Shown: positions 1-6,667 of the stretch, in pieces
How positions within the stretch are numbered: the stretch's first letter is position 1
Layout: each line of letters opens with the position of its first letter
NCBI GenBank assembly: GCA_934667465.1
Contig: CAKUMG010000312.1
Location: 1 to 6,802 of the forward strand
Reading direction: 5' to 3'
Length of the DNA: 6,802 bases
From: an uncultured Actinoplanes sp.
Lineage (GTDB): Bacteria; Actinomycetota; Actinomycetes; Mycobacteriales; Micromonosporaceae
Notes under the pieces: generated by a model
The model's database searches: none
Told to the model about the DNA's origin: nothing
What the model saw: the letters and a program-made list of their open reading frames with translations, nothing else
Translations under genes and position numbers: made by a program

Positions 1-361
1 CCTCGACCTCGGTCAGCCGGATCCGTACCCCGTCGGCCTGGATCTCCCAGCCGAGGAGGCCGGCGGCGGTGTCCGCGACGACGCGGGTCACCTCGGCCGG
101 ATACTCGCTGCCGTCGCGGCGGCGCACCCGCACGGTGGCGGTGCCGGCCGGGCCGGGCGCCTCGCCCCGATCGGCGAGGGCGCCCCGGTCCGGCTCGGCC
201 AGCAACTCGTCGACCGAGCGGCCGACCAGGTCCTCGTGCGGGCGCCCGAAGGCCGCCGGGGCACGGTCGCCGGCGTACACGATCCTGCGCCCGTCCAGCA
301 CCAGAACAGCGTCCGGAACGGCCGACAGCAGACCGCCGAAAAGCTCACCGCACCATTCCAC
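1..361 (-). CDS. PAS-domain sensor/signalling protein, N-terminal part (3' end beyond the window)
   Basis: The frame reads 120 codons from a GTG at 359-361 to the window edge. Residues about 9-110 look like a PAS fold. There is an N-terminal helix with AVPDAVLVLDG (15-24), then a segment typical of PAS domains, AAFGRPHEDLVGRSVDELL (36-54), and then the strand motif RRRDGSEYPAEV (80-91). PAS domains sense small ligands, redox state or light, or mediate dimerisation, and usually sit in front of an output domain such as a kinase, GGDEF/EAL or phosphatase module. That output lies outside the window, so the function cannot be named. The GTG start is chosen because an in-frame TGA lies two codons upstream and a GGGGG ribosome binding site (368-372) sits 6 nt before it. 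No signal peptide or membrane segment is visible, so the visible part looks cytoplasmic. A 138-bp gap separates it from pepN, which suggests its own promoter. PAS assignment is fairly sure; the class of protein is unknown. Confidence 0.8.
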   Translation of the reverse strand, partial: MEWCGELFGGLLSAVPDAVLVLDGRRIVYAGDRAPAAFGRPHEDLVGRSVDELLAEPDRGALADRGEAPGPAGTATVRVRRRDGSEYPAEVTRVVADTAAGLLGWEIQADGVRIRLTEVE

Positions 362-499
362 CGTTCACCCCCGTGGATCGAGGCTAACCGGTACCAACGG
401 GCGAAAAGACCGAAACGGCTGAGGGTTCTTCAGGACCAACCTTGACCCGCCTATAACCACAGCTCACAGCCCAGGTCTCCACGTCCTGAACAATCCTCG
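362..499 (-). other. Intergenic region between pepN and the PAS gene
   Basis: This 138-bp gap is less GC-rich than its flanks and must hold the end of the pepN transcript and probably the PAS gene promoter. I find no clear T-tailed terminator for pepN. The sequence GGTT-N10-AACC around 424-441 could form only a weak stem. No convincing TTGnnn/TAnnnT pair is present. CTCA (420-423), 17 nt, then GCCCGTT (396-402) loosely resembles the FliA-type promoters I recall for Actinoplanes motility genes, but the match is poor. Confidence 0.4.
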
Positions 500-3022
500 T
501 TATCCCCGGGCGAGCAGCGCCCGCCGCACGTCGTCGTCGCCGTCCACCACGACCCGGCGCAGGATCGACGACAGCTCCGGCTTCGCCAGCAGCTCCGCGG
601 CGAATTCCCGGGTACGCGGCGCGACCACCACCGACGGGTACGCCAGGGTGGCGATCCGCTCGCCGCTCATCCCGCCCCGCCGCTCCAGCATGCCCGGCAT
701 CTCCGCGAAATAGCGTTCCGCGTACGGCGTGACCAGCTCCAGGTGCTCCGGCTGCCAGAAGCCGTCCGCGGTGGCCTCCAGCAGCCGGTTCGAGGCGTCC
801 GGGTCGTTCATGACGTAGTCCCACGCGCGGGCCTTGGCCCCGGCGTCCGGGATCGCGGCGCGGCACCGGGCCGCCGCCTGCTCGCCGAACGGGCTGCGGT
901 CCGCCGCGAACTGCGCCTCGATCTCGTCCGTCCCGGCCGCACCCAGGATCACCAGCCGGTAGACGATCATCCAGCGCAGGTCGGTGTCGATCTCCACGCC
1001 GTCCGGGACGTCCTCGCCGGCCAGCCAGCCCCGCAGCCGGGCGGCGTCCGTCGTCGCGCCGATCAGCCCGCGGACCCCGGCCAGCCGCCGGGAGGAACCG
1101 GGCTCGGCCGCCGCGATCAGCCGGTCGCAGGCCTGCGCGAGCAGTTCCAGCGCCGCGGGGCGGGTCTCCGGCGCCGAGTAGCGGTCGACCAGCCCACGGG
1201 TGAGCCGCAGCACGTCCTCGGCGATCGCCACCTCGGTCTCCACCGGCAGCGCGGCCAGCACCAGCGTGACCAGCTCGGCGACCGGCCGCTCGGCGTCGAG
1301 GACGGCGTCGAGCATCGCACCCCACAGCACCGCCCGGGCCAGCGAGTCGTCCAGCAGCGGCAGGATCTGCGACACCGCCGCCGCCGAGGCCTCGTCCAGC
1401 CGGATCTTGGCATAGGTCAGGTCGCCGTCGTTGACCAGCAGCAGGTCGGCGGCCCGCTCGCCGGTCAGCTCGTCGAGCACCGTACGGCCACCCGCCGCGG
1501 CCGGGTCGACGTCGACCTCCACCCGGCGGCGCAGCGTCACGACCCCGTCCGCCCCGCGGTCGTAGAGCCCCACGCCGAGCCGGTGCGGGCGCAGGGTCGG
1601 ATACTCCGCGGGCGCCGTCTGCACAAGCGCCACCTGCTCGTACGTGCCGTCGGCCGCCCGCGTCACCTCGGCGCGCAGCGTGTTGACCTGCGCGCTGCGC
1701 AACCACAGCCGGGCCCACTCGCCCAGGTCGCGCCCGCTCGCCCGGGACACGGCGTCCAGCAGGTCGGCCAGGGTGGCGTTGCCGAACGCGTGCGCCTCGA
1801 AGTGCTCGTTCAGGCCGGCCAGGAACGCCTTGTCGCCCACGTACGCGACGAGCTGGCGCAGCACGGCCGCGCCCTTGGCGTACGAGATGCCGTCGAAGTT
1901 GAGCAGGGCCATCTCGGTGTCGTCGACCTGCTCGGGCGCGACCGGGTGGGTCGAGGGTCGCTGGTCGGCGCGCAGGCCCCAGTTCTTGCGGTGGATCGCG
2001 AAGCTGGTCCAGGTGCCGGTGAAGCGGGTCGCCTCGGCGGTGATCCGGGTGCCGAGGTACTCCGCGAACGACTCGTTGAGCCACAGGTCGTCCCACCACG
2101 CCATGGTGACCAGGTCGCCGAACCACTGGTGCGCCATCTCGTGCGCGATGACCATGGCCCGCTGCTCCAGCTCGGCGTCGGTGACCGCCGAGCGGTGGAT
2201 GAACTCGTCGCGGAACACGACGATGCCCGGGTTCTCCATGGCGCCGAAGTTGAACTCGGAGACGAACGCCTGGCCGTAGTGGCCGAAGGGGTACCGCGTG
2301 GCGAAGATCTCGTGGTAGCGGTCGAGGCACTGCTTGGTGATCGTGAACAGCTCGTCCGCCTGCGCGTCGAGGTGCTCGGCGAGCGCCTGCCGGGCATAGA
2401 GGGCCAGCGGGATGCCGTCGTGCTCGTCGGTGCGCACGTGGTACGGCCCGGCGATCATCGAGATGAAGTACGTCGCCAGGGGCTGCGTGGTCGTGAACTC
2501 CCAGCGGCCGTCGCGCGGCTCGCCGGCGCGCTCGCCGTTGGCCGCCACGATCCAGTCGCCGGGTGCGGTGACCTTCAGCGTGACCGGCGCCTTGAGGTCG
2601 GGCTGGTCGAAGCAGGGGAAGATCCGGCGCGCGCCGTCGAGGAACATGTGCGCGTAGAGATAGACGCGGCCGTCGGCGGGATCGACCGAGCGGTGCAGCC
2701 CCTCGCCGGTGGTCGAGTAGCGCATCTCGCCCTCGACGCCCAGCTCGTTGGTGGCGGCCAGCCCGCTGAGCGCGAGCCGCTGGTCCCGCAGCGCGGACGG
2801 GTCCAGGGCGGTGCCGTTCAGGGTCGCCGACACCAGCCGCTCGGGCTCCAGGTCGACGAAGGCCTCGCCGCCGGGCTGCGCCGCGAAGCTCAGCACGGTA
2901 CGGGACCGGAACGTGTCACCGTCGCCGGTGAGGTCCAGGTCGACGTCGTACCCGGTGACAGTGACGGTGGCGGCCCGGGCGGTGGCCTCGGCGCGGGTGA
3001 GACTCGGCATGCCGACCATCAT
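500..3022 (-). CDS. pepN: Aminopeptidase N, M1 family zinc metallopeptidase
   Basis: This 840-residue protein removes N-terminal amino acids from peptides in the cytosol, late in protein turnover. The M1 hallmarks are all present. The exopeptidase motif GAMEN is at 250-254. The zinc site HEMAH is at 284-288, with the third ligand Glu307 (LNESFAEY) at the usual distance. The transition-state tyrosine is Tyr371 in SYAKGAAVL. Residues about 15-210 form the N-terminal beta domain, about 211-430 the thermolysin-like catalytic domain, and about 500-840 the helical ERAP1-like C-terminal domain. Length is normal for actinobacterial PepN. Three in-frame ATGs lie at the start (3022, 3019, 3010). The first is chosen because GGAGAG at 3031-3036 sits 8 nt before it and would be about 20 nt from the third. 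No signal peptide is visible. The gene follows the acetyltransferase gene by 49 nt and may be cotranscribed with it. The product is certain at family level, and all catalytic residues are intact. Confidence 0.97.
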   Translation of the reverse strand: MMVGMPSLTRAEATARAATVTVTGYDVDLDLTGDGDTFRSRTVLSFAAQPGGEAFVDLEPERLVSATLNGTALDPSALRDQRLALSGLAATNELGVEGEMRYSTTGEGLHRSVDPADGRVYLYAHMFLDGARRIFPCFDQPDLKAPVTLKVTAPGDWIVAANGERAGEPRDGRWEFTTTQPLATYFISMIAGPYHVRTDEHDGIPLALYARQALAEHLDAQADELFTITKQCLDRYHEIFATRYPFGHYGQAFVSEFNFGAMENPGIVVFRDEFIHRSAVTDAELEQRAMVIAHEMAHQWFGDLVTMAWWDDLWLNESFAEYLGTRITAEATRFTGTWTSFAIHRKNWGLRADQRPSTHPVAPEQVDDTEMALLNFDGISYAKGAAVLRQLVAYVGDKAFLAGLNEHFEAHAFGNATLADLLDAVSRASGRDLGEWARLWLRSAQVNTLRAEVTRAADGTYEQVALVQTAPAEYPTLRPHRLGVGLYDRGADGVVTLRRRVEVDVDPAAAGGRTVLDELTGERAADLLLVNDGDLTYAKIRLDEASAAAVSQILPLLDDSLARAVLWGAMLDAVLDAERPVAELVTLVLAALPVETEVAIAEDVLRLTRGLVDRYSAPETRPAALELLAQACDRLIAAAEPGSSRRLAGVRGLIGATTDAARLRGWLAGEDVPDGVEIDTDLRWMIVYRLVILGAAGTDEIEAQFAADRSPFGEQAAARCRAAIPDAGAKARAWDYVMNDPDASNRLLEATADGFWQPEHLELVTPYAERYFAEMPGMLERRGGMSGERIATLAYPSVVVAPRTREFAAELLAKPELSSILRRVVVDGDDDVRRALLARG

Positions 3023-3071
3023 GCCGGTCGCTCTCCACGCCGACCGCGGCGACGCCCCCGGCGGACCGGAG

Positions 3072-3524
3072 TCAGTGCGCGACGGCCACGAGAGACTTCT
3101 CGAAGCAGACGCTGTACGGGTCCGCCGTGTGCTCCCCGTACGCCGGGATGCGCTCGTACCCGGCCGACCGGCACAGCGCGACGGCGGCGGGCAGCGACGC
3201 CCCCGCCGCCAGCCGCAGCAGCGGCCGCCCCGAGGCGAGTGCCTCCTCCTCGAGCGCCACGATCAGCTGCCGGGCGATCCCGCGGTTCCGGTGCGCCGGC
3301 CGCACGTACATCCGCTTCAGCTCCGCCGACCCCGGCCCGAGCGCCTGCCAGCCACCGCAGGCGACCGCCCGGCCCTGTACCACCACGACCAGGTACGCCA
3401 CGTCGTCGTGCAGCGTGAACACGGCCCGGTCACGCTCGCCGTCCACCGCGTTCAGTTCCTGCTGCCCGGCGAGCAGCAGCGTCTGGAGCTCGGGGTCGGT
3501 GGCGGGACGGGCCTCGATCAGCAT
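3072..3524 (-). CDS. GNAT family N-acetyltransferase
   Basis: This 150-residue single-domain protein has the length and layout of a GCN5-related N-acetyltransferase, which transfers acetyl from acetyl-CoA to an amine. The core strand and acetyl-CoA pyrophosphate loop are seen in ELKRMYVRPAHRNRGIARQL (68-87), where RNRGIA (79-84) is the R/Q-x-x-G-x-G/A motif. The C-terminal part has AVALCRSAGYERIPAYG (115-130) followed by PYSVCFEK (136-143), an ending I associate with a common actinobacterial GNAT subgroup. The substrate cannot be read from the sequence. The ATG start at 3524 is preceded by a weak AGGG site 8 nt upstream. The gene lies 72 nt after obgE and 49 nt before pepN. Closeness to a ribosome-assembly GTPase hints at, but does not show, a role in protein modification. 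Family call is firm and substrate unknown. Confidence 0.93.
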   Translation of the reverse strand: MLIEARPATDPELQTLLLAGQQELNAVDGERDRAVFTLHDDVAYLVVVVQGRAVACGGWQALGPGSAELKRMYVRPAHRNRGIARQLIVALEEEALASGRPLLRLAAGASLPAAVALCRSAGYERIPAYGEHTADPYSVCFEKSLVAVAH

Positions 3525-3545
3525 GACGGTGACCCTAGGCGCCGT

Positions 3546-3592
3546 CCCTTTCCGCCGGGTTGCCGGAATCTGACCGGTGCCCGGCGGAAGGG
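3546..3592 (-). terminator. Long GC-rich hairpin between obgE and the acetyltransferase gene
   Basis: The arms are 3580-3592 and 3546-3559. On the minus strand CCCTTCCGCCGGG pairs fully with CCCGGCGGAAAGGG except for one bulged A, giving 13 pairs. The 20-nt loop (3560-3579) itself contains two CCGG sequences that could pair. It begins 4 nt after the obgE stop codon. No T-run follows on either strand, so it is not a classical terminator. It could be a T-less actinobacterial terminator, an attenuator, or a stem protecting the obgE mRNA 3' end. Confidence 0.5.
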
Positions 3593-3596
3593 TGCC

Positions 3597-5099
3597 TTAC
3601 TCCGTGTCGTCCTCGTCCAGGTCGTCCTCGACCAGGACGGGCCGCTTCGACATCGCGAGCGTGGAGACCGTGCCGTCCTCGCTCATGTGCAGCATCTCGT
3701 CGTCGGACCGGATGCGCCGGCCCTTGCGCGCCGCGAGCCGCTGCGCCGCCGTCGCGCGGTGGCTCGGCTCCTCGAGCCGGATGTCGGTGCCGCGCGGGCC
3801 GGAGACGTACGCCCCCGCGTCCGGCTGCCAGTCGAACTCCCGCGTGCCGATCCGCACCGGGTCGCCGGCCTGGGCACCCTTCTTCGCCAGCGCCGCCTCG
3901 ACGCCGAGCCGGTCGAGCCGGTCGCTGAGGTAGCCGATCGCCTCGTCGTTGTCGAAGTTGGTCTGCTTGATCCAGCGCTCGACCTGCGTGCCCCGGACGA
4001 CGTACACCCCGTCGTCGTCCTTCTCGATCGTGAAGCCCTTCTCGTCGACCGCGCGCGGCCGGACCACCGTGCGGCTCGGCTCGGCCGGCGGCGCGGCGAG
4101 CCGGTTGTCGGCGACGGCCTGCGCCAGGGCGTACGTCAGCTCCTTCAGGCCCTCGCGGGTGACCGCGCTGACCTCGAACACTTTGAAGCCCCGTGCCTCC
4201 AGGTCGGGCCGGACCATCTCGGCCAGGTCCCGGCCGTCCGGGATATCGATCTTGTTGAGCACCACCATGCGGGGCCGGTCCTCGAGCCCGCCGTACGCGC
4301 TCAGCTCCGCCTCGATGGCGTCCAGGTCCGCGATCGGGTCGCGCTCGATCTCCAGCGCCGCCGAGTCCAGCACGTGCAGCAGCACGGAGGTCCGCTCGAT
4401 GTGCCGCAGGAACTCCAGGCCGAGCCCCTTGCCAGTGGCCGCGCCGGGGATGAGACCGGGCACGTCGGCGACCGTGAAGGTGTGCTCGCCGGCCTGCACG
4501 ACGCCCAGGTTCGGCACCAGCGTGGTGAACGGGTAGTCCGCGATCTTCGGCTTCGCCGCGGAGATGACCGAGATCAGCGAGGACTTGCCGGCCGACGGGA
4601 ACCCGACCAGGCCCACGTCGGCGACGCTCTTGAGCTCCAGCACGACGTCCAGCTGGTCGCCGGGCTCGCCCAGCTCCGCGAAGCCGGGCACCTTGCGCCG
4701 CGAGTTGGCCAGCGACGCGTTGCCGCGCCCGCCCCGGCCGCCGCGCGCCACCTCGAACGTGGTGCCCTCGCCGATCATGTCGGCCAGCACCTCGCCGTCG
4801 GCGGTCTGCACGACAGTGCCGTCCGGCACCTTGAGCACCAGGTCGTGGCCGTTCGCGCCGTCGCGGTTGGCGCCCGCGCCGCCGCCGCCGTTGGTGGCCT
4901 TGATGTGCGGGCGGAAGTGGAAGTCGAGCAGCGTGTGCTGCTGCGAGTCCACGACGAGCGTCACCCCGCCGCCGTGCCCGCCGTCGCCGCCGTCGGGGCC
5001 GCCGAGCGGCTTGAACTTCTCCCGCCGTACGGAGACACAGCCGTGGCCGCCGTCACCCGCCTGCAGGTGCAGCACTACCCGGTCGACGAACGTAGCCAC
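3597..5099 (-). CDS. obgE: GTPase Obg/CgtA, 50S ribosome assembly and stress GTPase
   Basis: This 500-residue P-loop GTPase binds the 50S subunit during its maturation and links growth to (p)ppGpp levels. The Obg fold is at 1-159 with its glycine-rich loops: [13 protein letters not shown] (33-45), [15 protein letters not shown] (70-84) and RGGRGGRGN (119-127). The G domain is about 160-335, with G1 GFPSAGKSS (166-174), G2 DYPFTT (188-193), G3 DVPGL (212-216), G4 NKID (282-285) and G5 SAV (311-313). The Obg C-terminal (OCT) domain follows at about 350-425, including [20 protein letters not shown]. The tail to 500 is basic, then strongly acidic ([10 protein letters not shown]), as in other actinobacterial Obg proteins. 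The start is GTG, with GGGGAG at 5108-5113 placed 8 nt upstream. The gene follows rplU-rpmA, as in most bacteria, but a strong terminator lies between, so it needs its own promoter or read-through. All GTPase motifs are intact. Confidence 0.98.
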   Translation of the reverse strand: MATFVDRVVLHLQAGDGGHGCVSVRREKFKPLGGPDGGDGGHGGGVTLVVDSQQHTLLDFHFRPHIKATNGGGGAGANRDGANGHDLVLKVPDGTVVQTADGEVLADMIGEGTTFEVARGGRGGRGNASLANSRRKVPGFAELGEPGDQLDVVLELKSVADVGLVGFPSAGKSSLISVISAAKPKIADYPFTTLVPNLGVVQAGEHTFTVADVPGLIPGAATGKGLGLEFLRHIERTSVLLHVLDSAALEIERDPIADLDAIEAELSAYGGLEDRPRMVVLNKIDIPDGRDLAEMVRPDLEARGFKVFEVSAVTREGLKELTYALAQAVADNRLAAPPAEPSRTVVRPRAVDEKGFTIEKDDDGVYVVRGTQVERWIKQTNFDNDEAIGYLSDRLDRLGVEAALAKKGAQAGDPVRIGTREFDWQPDAGAYVSGPRGTDIRLEEPSHRATAAQRLAARKGRRIRSDDEMLHMSEDGTVSTLAMSKRPVLVEDDLDEDDTE

Positions 5100-5201
5100 C
5101 TGAAGAACTCCCCATCACTGTCTGCGGCGGCGATTTGAAGAGGGTCACCGCTCCCTCGAGTCCCAACACCAGGATGGCGCACGGCCTTCCCTGCGACCGG
5201 G
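5100..5201 (-). promoter_or_regulatory. obgE upstream region
   Basis: This stretch lies between the rpmA terminator and the obgE GTG start and should hold the obgE promoter. I see the ribosome binding site GGGGAG (5108-5113) and a small inverted repeat GAGGG-N8-CCCTC (5140-5157). I could not find a -35/-10 pair good enough to call. Upstream transcription may reach obgE by read-through. Confidence 0.35.
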
Positions 5202-5246
5202 AAAATGCCAGCGGGCCGCGAACCCCGAAGGGTCCACGGCCCGCTG
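5202..5246 (-). terminator. Rho-independent terminator of rplU-rpmA
   Basis: The arms CAGCGGGCCG (5237-5246) and CGGCCCGCTG (5209-5218) pair perfectly over 10 bp. Inside the loop, ACCC-TTCG-GGGT (5222-5233, read on the minus strand) forms a second stem capped by the very stable C(UUCG)G tetraloop. Three bases after the stem comes TTTT (5202-5205). It lies 29 nt past the rpmA stop codon. This is the clearest transcription terminator in the window. Confidence 0.9.
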
Positions 5247-5275
5247 AGACGCTGCTCGTGCGGCGTCGGCCGGAA

Positions 5276-5542
5276 TTACTCGGCCGCGGCGCCGACCGGC
5301 ACGATGCTGACGGTCTTGCGACCGCGCGTGTGGCCGAAGAGCACGTTGCCCGCGCTGAGCGCGAACAGCGTGTCGTCGCCACCCCGGCCGACCAGGTCGC
5401 CCGGGTGGAACTTCGTGCCGCGCTGGCGGACGATGATCTCGCCGGCCTTGACCAGCTGGCCGCCGAACCGCTTCACCCCGAGCCGCTGAGCGGCGGAGTC
5501 ACGGCCGTTCCGCGAGCTGGATGCACCCTTTTTGTGAGCCAT
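5276..5542 (-). CDS. rpmA: 50S ribosomal protein bL27
   Basis: This 88-residue protein is a component of the large ribosomal subunit whose N-terminal tail reaches toward the peptidyl-transferase centre. The N-terminus [16 protein letters not shown] and the following [12 protein letters not shown] are the family signature, and [18 protein letters not shown] (45-62) forms the rest of the core. It starts directly with MAHKKG and has no cleavable leader of the kind found in Firmicutes. The short C-terminal tail (VGAAAE) is variable in the family. The gene begins 12 nt after the rplU stop. A GGGG-containing ribosome binding site overlaps that stop codon, so the pair is almost certainly translated from one mRNA. 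A strong terminator follows. Confidence 0.98.
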   Translation of the reverse strand: MAHKKGASSSRNGRDSAAQRLGVKRFGGQLVKAGEIIVRQRGTKFHPGDLVGRGGDDTLFALSAGNVLFGHTRGRKTVSIVPVGAAAE

Positions 5543-5554
5543 GGCGGTTCGCCC

Positions 5555-5869
5555 CTACTTCCCGCTGGAGATGCCGGTCACCTTGACGCGGGTCAGCGGC
5601 TGACGGTGCCCCTGGCGCTTGTGGTAGCCGGTCTTGTTCTTGAACTTGTGGATCCGGATCTTCGGTCCCTTGGTGTGCTCGGCGATCTCGCCGGACACCG
5701 TCACCGTGGCAAGCTTGGCCGCGTCGGTCACCAGGTTGTCACCGTCGACGAGGAGGACCGCGGCGAGGCTCAGCGAGTCGCCGGGCACACCCGCGAGCTT
5801 CTCGACCTCGATCACGTCGCCCTCGGCAACCTTGTACTGCTTGCCGCCGGTCTTGACGATCGCGTACAT
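5555..5869 (-). CDS. rplU: 50S ribosomal protein bL21
   Basis: This 104-residue protein binds 23S rRNA in the large subunit. It opens with the family start [18 protein letters not shown] and ends with the conserved RNA-binding block [18 protein letters not shown] (75-92) followed by TRVKVTGI. The ATG at 5867-5869 is preceded by AGGGAG (5879-5884) with 9 nt between. It is the first gene of the rplU-rpmA unit and has a long, structured upstream leader. Length is usual for the family. Confidence 0.98.
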   Translation of the reverse strand: MYAIVKTGGKQYKVAEGDVIEVEKLAGVPGDSLSLAAVLLVDGDNLVTDAAKLATVTVSGEIAEHTKGPKIRIHKFKNKTGYHKRQGHRQPLTRVKVTGISSGK

Positions 5870-5884
5870 GGACGCGGACTCCCT

Positions 5885-6013
5885 GAGACTTACGCAGCGG
5901 TATCACTAACACTGCTTGGCGGATGAAACTGCATCCCGGCGCCCGCCACCTCGCGTGGATGGTGCTGACGCGAGTGCTTGGCGCACGGGGACACGGCGCC
6001 TGGAAAAGCGCCG
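5885..6013 (-). promoter_or_regulatory. Possible structured 5' leader of rplU-rpmA
   Basis: Three stems can be drawn on the minus-strand RNA before the ribosome binding site. CTCGCGT (5968-5974) pairs with ACGCGAG (5950-5956) over an 11-nt loop. GGATG (5932-5936) pairs with CATCC (5921-5925) over 6 nt. The segment 5894-5915 folds as GCAGUG/CGCUGC, with one U-G pair, a U-C mismatch, two A-U pairs and a GUGA tetraloop of the GNRA type. No protein frame fits this stretch. Leaders of ribosomal protein operons often bind the encoded protein, and an L21 leader is known in Firmicutes. Any such role here is inference. Confidence 0.4.
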
Positions 6014-6019
6014 CTGGAC

Positions 6020-6049
6020 AGCTTACTTCATGACAAGGCCCGCACCCAA
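6020..6049 (-). promoter_or_regulatory. Candidate promoter of rplU-rpmA
   Basis: TTGGGT (6044-6049) and TAAGCT (6020-6025) are separated by 18 nt and fit the loose TTGnnn/TAnnnT pattern of actinobacterial housekeeping promoters. Transcription would start near 6013 and give a leader of about 143 nt. In GC-rich DNA such matches arise by chance fairly often, so this is only a candidate. Confidence 0.3.
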
Positions 6050-6068
6050 ACCAGGGAAGAAACCCCGG
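6045..6068 (-). terminator. Weak terminator-like hairpin after the lipoprotein gene
   Basis: CCGGGG (6063-6068) pairs with CCCTGG (6051-6056) over a 6-nt loop, with one G-U pair, and is followed by TTTGGG. It lies about 35 nt past the lipoprotein stop codon, where a terminator would be expected. The T-run is only three bases long, and it overlaps the candidate -35 box of the next unit. Confidence 0.35.
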
Positions 6069-6102
6069 CAATATGCAGGCCCAGTCCTAGTTTACCCCTG
6101 CG

Positions 6103-6600
6103 TCAATCCGACCCGCAGACCGCGGTGAGCTCGCCCTGTAGCGCGGCCAATTTGTCCGCATCCATCTTGCGCACGTCGCCCTCGATCGCGGACACCTCCT
6201 TCGCCATCTGCGACAGCGCCTCCTTGAGCCCGGCATCGTTCGCCAGCCCCGCCATGTCGAGCAGCGCGGAGGCGTAGTTCTGCACGTCACGGGTGGTCTT
6301 CTCGCGCGCCTTGGTGGCCGCGGCCGCGTCCTCGGCGGACTCCGCGTCGGCCAGCAGCTTCAGATCCGCGACGAAGTTCCTCCCGGCATCGGCGCCGACC
6401 CGTTCGGCCTGGTCGCAGATGGCCCGGGTGTCGTCCCGCAGCGCGGTGTCCCGCGGCGCCTCGGGGGACGCCGACGGCGCGGCCGAGCCGGCCGCCGGAG
6501 CGGGCGCCACCCCCGCGGGTGCCGGGGACGACCCGGACGAGCCGGACGTGCAGGCGCTCAAGACGAGCAGGGCGGCGGTCGGTATCAGCAGGCGACGCAT
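6103..6600 (-). CDS. Small lipoprotein of unknown function
   Basis: The 165-residue product starts MRRLLIPTAALLVLSAC, a type II signal peptide with lipobox LSAC and lipidated Cys17, so it should be exported and anchored on the outer face of the cell membrane. Residues 18-50 are a low-complexity linker rich in Ser, Ala, Pro and Gly. Residues about 52-162 are Ala-rich and charged and look entirely helical. Two more cysteines, Cys62 (AICDQA) near the start and Cys162 (AVCGSD) near the end of this domain, could form a disulfide closing a helical bundle. I do not recognise the family. The ATG at 6600 is chosen because GGAG (6606-6609) lies 5 nt upstream and it puts the signal peptide at the N-terminus. 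A TTG 42 nt further up would add 14 residues that spoil the signal. It lies 67 nt after a ModE-like gene, with a palindromic operator-like site between. Confidence 0.88.
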   Translation of the reverse strand: MRRLLIPTAALLVLSACTSGSSGSSPAPAGVAPAPAAGSAAPSASPEAPRDTALRDDTRAICDQAERVGADAGRNFVADLKLLADAESAEDAAAATKAREKTTRDVQNYASALLDMAGLANDAGLKEALSQMAKEVSAIEGDVRKMDADKLAALQGELTAVCGSD

Positions 6601-6606
6601 GGGGGC

Positions 6607-6634
6607 TCCGATATGTCTTGCTGGACATATCGAT
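6607..6634 (-). promoter_or_regulatory. Mo-box-like palindrome upstream of the lipoprotein gene
   Basis: The minus strand reads CGATATGTC, six bases, GACATATCG (6609-6632), a perfect 9+9 bp inverted repeat. With flanks, the left half ATCGATATGTC (6624-6634) agrees with the proteobacterial ModE consensus half ATCGnTATATA at 8 of 10 defined positions, and the N6 spacing is the same. The right half, GACATATCGGA, agrees less well. It ends where the GGAG ribosome binding site of the lipoprotein gene begins, so a bound protein would block transcription, and as RNA the stem would sit next to the start codon. There is no T-run, so a terminator is unlikely. That a symmetric site exists is certain; the binder is inferred. 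Confidence 0.6.
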
Positions 6635-6667
6635 GACGACAAACGGCAAGCGAAGCAAGCGCTATGT

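Noticed and set aside
88..348. Minus-strand frame with an 86-residue product at the left edge
   Set aside because: It is the wrong frame of the PAS gene. The frame starting at 361 gives a recognisable PAS sequence and runs open to the window edge.
384..2330. Minus-strand open frame of 648 codons inside pepN
   Set aside because: It is a shifted frame of pepN, rich in Arg, Gly and Ala, and the true frame has all M1 catalytic motifs without interruption.
743..3418. Plus-strand open frame of 891 codons antisense to pepN and the GNAT gene
   Set aside because: It lies wholly opposite genes with clear families, its translation is low-complexity Arg/Gly/Val/Leu-rich sequence with no recognisable domain, and such frames are usual opposite GC-rich genes.
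2748..5138. Plus-strand open frame of 796 codons antisense to obgE and the GNAT gene
   Set aside because: Same reasoning: it mirrors the codon bias of obgE and its neighbours and shows no motif.
5916..6128. Plus-strand open frame of 70 codons in the rplU upstream gap
   Set aside because: It has no ribosome binding site of note or family signature, and it overlaps the predicted leader stems and the end of the lipoprotein gene.
6601..6642. TTG start extending the lipoprotein by 14 residues
   Set aside because: It would run through the palindrome and ribosome binding site and displace the signal peptide from the N-terminus.
6646..6660. Short direct repeat GCAAGC-N3-GCAAGC after the ModE-like gene
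   Set aside because: Two six-base copies are easily due to chance, and no further copies are seen.
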